From Bolinopsis microptera (lineage: Eukaryota; Ctenophora; Tentaculata; Lobata; Bolinopsidae), in NCBI RefSeq assembly GCF_026151205.1, contig NC_087079.1, forward strand, positions 10,408,635 to 10,468,634: a stretch of 60,000 bases of DNA. Reading direction: 5' to 3'. Made by a program: the position numbers and the translations under genes. The notes beneath the pieces are model-generated. The model searched no databases. It worked only from the letters and a program-made list of their open reading frames with translations, and had not been told where the DNA came from. Below are positions 57,141 to 60,000 of this stretch, piece after piece (the stretch's first letter is position 1; the number at the start of each line of letters is the position of its first letter).

Positions 57141-58177
57141 CATAATTATCACGGACATTACTTTCACACTGAAGACCTCAGCGTGAATAATTATGTCCGT
57201 GAAAATAATGTCTGTGGTATTAAGGTCCGTGAATAATAAAGTCCGATAATTATTTCCATTAATTTTAGTGTGCGTCCCACATAGGCGTAGATATGTCTGT
57301 AGCCGATTACTATATTAGCTAATTAGTATACTAGGACAAATATAATCACTCCTCACTCCTCAGTCACATTCTAGAGTTCAGAAAAAGAGTAAAAAACTGA
57401 ATATTAAAAACTGGAGTTATTTCAATTTTAAAGAAGTCATTTTGGCTAGTATCCCGAACCGAGATATTATATGTGCAATTTTTTTCATGGAAGCCTTTTT
57501 ACTTAGTATCCACTACAGGCACGTAGCCAGGATTTTTCTTTGGGGGGCCCTTGGCGAGCGGAGCGAGCCGACCCGTTCAATCCAGCTGCACAACAAAATT
57601 TGTTGTTTTCTTGATTTTTTATGTATGGTGTAAAACAGTGTAGAGAAGTGTATGATCGAAGAATATTTCCAGATTTAAACATGTAACAATTGTTGTTTAA
57701 ATGCTACCTGAAGCTGTTCAAATGAAATTGAACTGGGAGAATCGAGAAGATTACAAGTCACAGCTACGTACAACAATCAGGGTCAGGAATGAAAAGGGAT
57801 ACGTAGATAGAGTTCCTTATAACCCCTGACTACGACAGGGAGCTGAAGGCAGATCTGGGAGGGTCTGGGCACAATATTATATTGCTATTATATTATCATC
57901 TGCACACTTATACTTTAACTTAGCTTAAACTAATTACAACACTACAAATCCATTACATTTATTGAGGATATGAGTATGACGTAGTTATGTCGATACGTTA
58001 TTCAACTATTTATTTCTATTAGAATCTGTCTTCACTAAGTCTATTTAGAGACAATCAGAAATTTGAATCATTTATCAAGACATTATACTTATACATCACA
58101 AAACCTCCGACTTGATTTACAACTTAACTTCACAAACACTAATCATATAATACAAACTTACTCTGTCGGTTATCATA
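57141..58177. other. no gene; short repeats
   Basis: 57135-57240 holds facing copies of a TCACGGACATTA / TAATGTCTGTG motif. 57518-57585 holds a GGCACGTAGCCAGGATTTTT, GGGGGGCCC repeat of a kind common in invertebrate genomes. Nothing coding. Confidence 0.45.
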
Positions 58178-59177
58178 CTATAATTCAAGGCAACATAAGC
58201 GTCCGTGAATTGATCTCTGCAGGAGCCCTCCCTTACTAAAACTTGTGTCTTCATCTGCCGTATTACTTGGGAATATCGCCGGTCTCAGCTTCAAACATAA
58301 AGGTATGATATTTAATAGACGCCGCTCTGCAAACGTCACCTTATCACCTACCTGAAACAGATTTTAAGATAAGCAACTAAATAAAGATTTGTTGAGATTC
58401 TGAGTTTCTGCCCTGACGGCTAACCAAATAAAATTTGGTCGGACAGACTCATCTCGCATATTAGGAAAAGCAGCTGAGGTTTAAGATATTTACCTTCTTT
58501 CAGATTTCTTTTTTAGACTGAACTAAACTTTAAACAATAACCTCTGAATGATCTGAACAACTAACTTTAAGGACATCGATCCTAAGAAATGGCCGTTTTT
58601 AAAAGCTTTAAAAAATTTCAAAGGGTCTACACTTAATGTCAATAACGCGCGGCCGGCTGGCGCTAGATATTGTAAAAGGCTTACGATTTTTTCCTTTATT
58701 CATCAGAAAGTCAATGTGGCAGACATAAAGAGCTAAAACTCTGTCAAAGCTTCTAGATCAATCTTTCGATACTGTTTAGGCGGGAACTACAGGAGGTGCT
58801 ATTTTCAGGTCCGTCTAGATCTCTGATAGGAAAAGTTAGTGGATCACTGGATCCGTCCCTGAAGTGAAACAAATGTTACTATCTTGCAAATGTTAACCAT
58901 TTTATTTCGATTAGAATCGAATTTAACATACTTAAACTTGATATGATGTCATAATGAGGTACGTGTAAAAATCAAGGGTATCCCTCAAGCCAGTTCAGCT
59001 TGTGTAATATAACAAAATAAATAGGGAAAAATAAGGGAGAGTACCTGGTGCCATGCTGTGTGAACAGAAGCGCTGAGGATAAATTCAGTGAGCATTAGTT
59101 GGAAAGGATTGTCATCAGTTACTGTGTGAGTTAGTGTTGTGGTGGACGAAAGGATAAGCCGCTGATCAGGGATATAG
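58178..59177 (-). CDS. candidate two-exon gene fragment, function unknown
   Basis: Upstream exon to 59045: the frame reads PDQRLILSSTTTLTHTVTDD and FQLMLTEFILSASVHTAWHQ, ending at a GTACTC donor in phase 0. Downstream exon 58351-58178: it follows a TTTCAG acceptor in phase 0, reads VGDKVTFAERRLLNIIPLCL and runs open for 57 codons to TAG. The matching phase and codon-like composition support a real splice. The 5' limit is unclear, since an upstream stop lies near 59190 inside an interspersed repeat. I recognise no family. It could also be a transposon gene. Confidence 0.3.
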
Positions 59178-59184
59178 GCCCCTC

Positions 59185-59290
59185 CTCACGAACTCTCTGC
59201 TGTGTTGGCGCAACGAGTGAGACTTTGGGGTGGTCAAAAGATGTGATGGTCCCGTCAAGTCTTGGCGAAACTCAACATAGGTCAGATAGG
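59185..59290 (-). repeat. interspersed repeat, copy 2 (inverted)
   Basis: Reverse-oriented partner of 18650-18775, sharing CTATGTTGAGTTTCG and CAGCAGAGAGTTCGT on the - strand. Confidence 0.7.
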
Positions 59291-59697
59291 TAGAAAACAA
59301 TGCCATTGGAAAACTCTATCCAATGCAATAGTCACATTATAGTCATTTCTAGAAAAAAAAAACCTGGTTAATGTTGTTTAATGTGAGAGAATAAGATAAA
59401 AGAGTCGACCAATTTTTGTCAGTGTAAATATTGTCAAACAGCGGGCTCCAAAATCGTCTAGGGGGAAAGAGCCCTGAATATCAGCTATCTGCCTTAGTAC
59501 CTTGGCTCTAAAGTCTAAATTATGCAGCGATGACGACATAAAAAGTCGCTGTATCATGGCAAATCTTGCTTTGTCAGAACTAAAAGAAGGTTTAGGAGCA
59601 AAGTAAATATCAGACTTAAGATATGAAAGCACAGAAAGACTGAGTCAAATGTACAATTGTAGCTGCTGTCAGCTATTCTGCATCAAATAAAATATTA
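59291..59697. other. no supported gene
   Basis: An 84-codon frame on - (59632-59378) has plausible composition (KVLRQIADIQGSFPLDDFGA) but no recognised domain or splice link. It may belong to the candidate gene to its left. Confidence 0.3.
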
Positions 59698-60000
59698 AGG
59701 GGCCATCTACTTAGGACGTCCAGCAAAAAGGGAGGGGGAGGTGGTTTCGGAATTTCGGACAAATCCGGACAGTGATAGGGAGTGGTTTCTGAAAATCCGG
59801 ACGTCCGGAAATTTTGGCAGAATTAACGAAAAAGTCGCATTTATTTCAACTCTTTGACACTAATTACTCAGTAAGTTTAGATCCCTGTATTTTGAACGAG
59901 AAGTCGTTTCCCAGAGCAGCTCATGAGAGCCGAGACACAACTCGCATATTCTGCTACTGCCTTAAAACTTATTCCATTGGATGGCTACCTACTTAAGTAC
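59698..60000 (+). mobile_element. transposon end, cut by the window edge
   Basis: GGGGCCATCTACTTAGGACG followed by AGGGAGGGGGAGG and repeated TCCGGAC units is the kind of start seen in widespread invertebrate DNA-transposon/MITE families. GGCTACCTACTTAAGTAC at the window end could be the opposite terminus. Confidence 0.5.

Overview
The window comes from an animal nuclear genome, most likely a non-vertebrate. The evidence is genes split by short GT-AG introns, a recognisable metazoan-style MYG1 gene and SLC22 transporter, an AT-rich background, and many invertebrate-type transposons (Penelope-like elements, several LINE relics, hAT and TA-inserting MITEs). I cannot name the species. There are no bacterial features: no operons, no ribosome binding sites and no CRISPR array.

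Layout. Positions 1-11.2 kb hold no supportable gene, only a degraded coding relic, one TA-flanked MITE (8944-9741) and a likely tRNA-derived SINE (10.1-10.4 kb). An uninterrupted SLC22-type transporter lies on the + strand at 11261-12916. Two small secreted-protein genes follow on the - strand: a cysteine-rich, probably GPI-anchored protein in four exons (13939-15065), and a tandem FTP/F5-8C-like lectin (18959-20301, last exon not found) with a 5'-truncated LINE lying downstream of it. A RT/RNase H LINE fragment lies at 21.0-22.5 kb. From 24.3 to 28.5 kb there is a nest of short hairpin repeats around a Penelope-like element with inverted terminal repeats, a GIY-YIG endonuclease domain and hammerhead-like cores.

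The - strand at 29457-32897 carries a complete eight-exon MYG1 exonuclease gene whose exon phases all agree. Next come two tandem paralogues, also on the - strand: gene A (34661-44356) and the shorter gene B (45990-47687). Both encode Q/P-rich, RG-rich disordered proteins of unknown function. They share exon phases and motifs, but B lacks an exon and about 600 C-terminal residues. The 5.4 kb intron of gene A is filled by a ~120-bp tandem array split by a second MITE copy and by a 2-kb ~21-bp minisatellite.

From 47.7 kb to the end is repeat territory: a tandem duplication, a hAT element with a perfect 8-bp target duplication, two LINE relics, a retroelement C-terminal fragment, GC-rich inverted repeats, a GGGTCA satellite, a second Penelope-like relic interrupted by a G-run/C-run MITE, and a low-confidence two-exon candidate gene at 58.2-59.2 kb.

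The host genes share no obvious pathway. MYG1 is a housekeeping nuclease, the transporter and secreted proteins are cell-surface functions, and genes A and B look like RNA-associated disordered proteins. The most unusual items are the A/B gene pair, the inverted-repeat Penelope element with its ribozyme-like motif, the TA-inserted MITE pair with a fossil coding tail, and the homopolymer-ended MITE.
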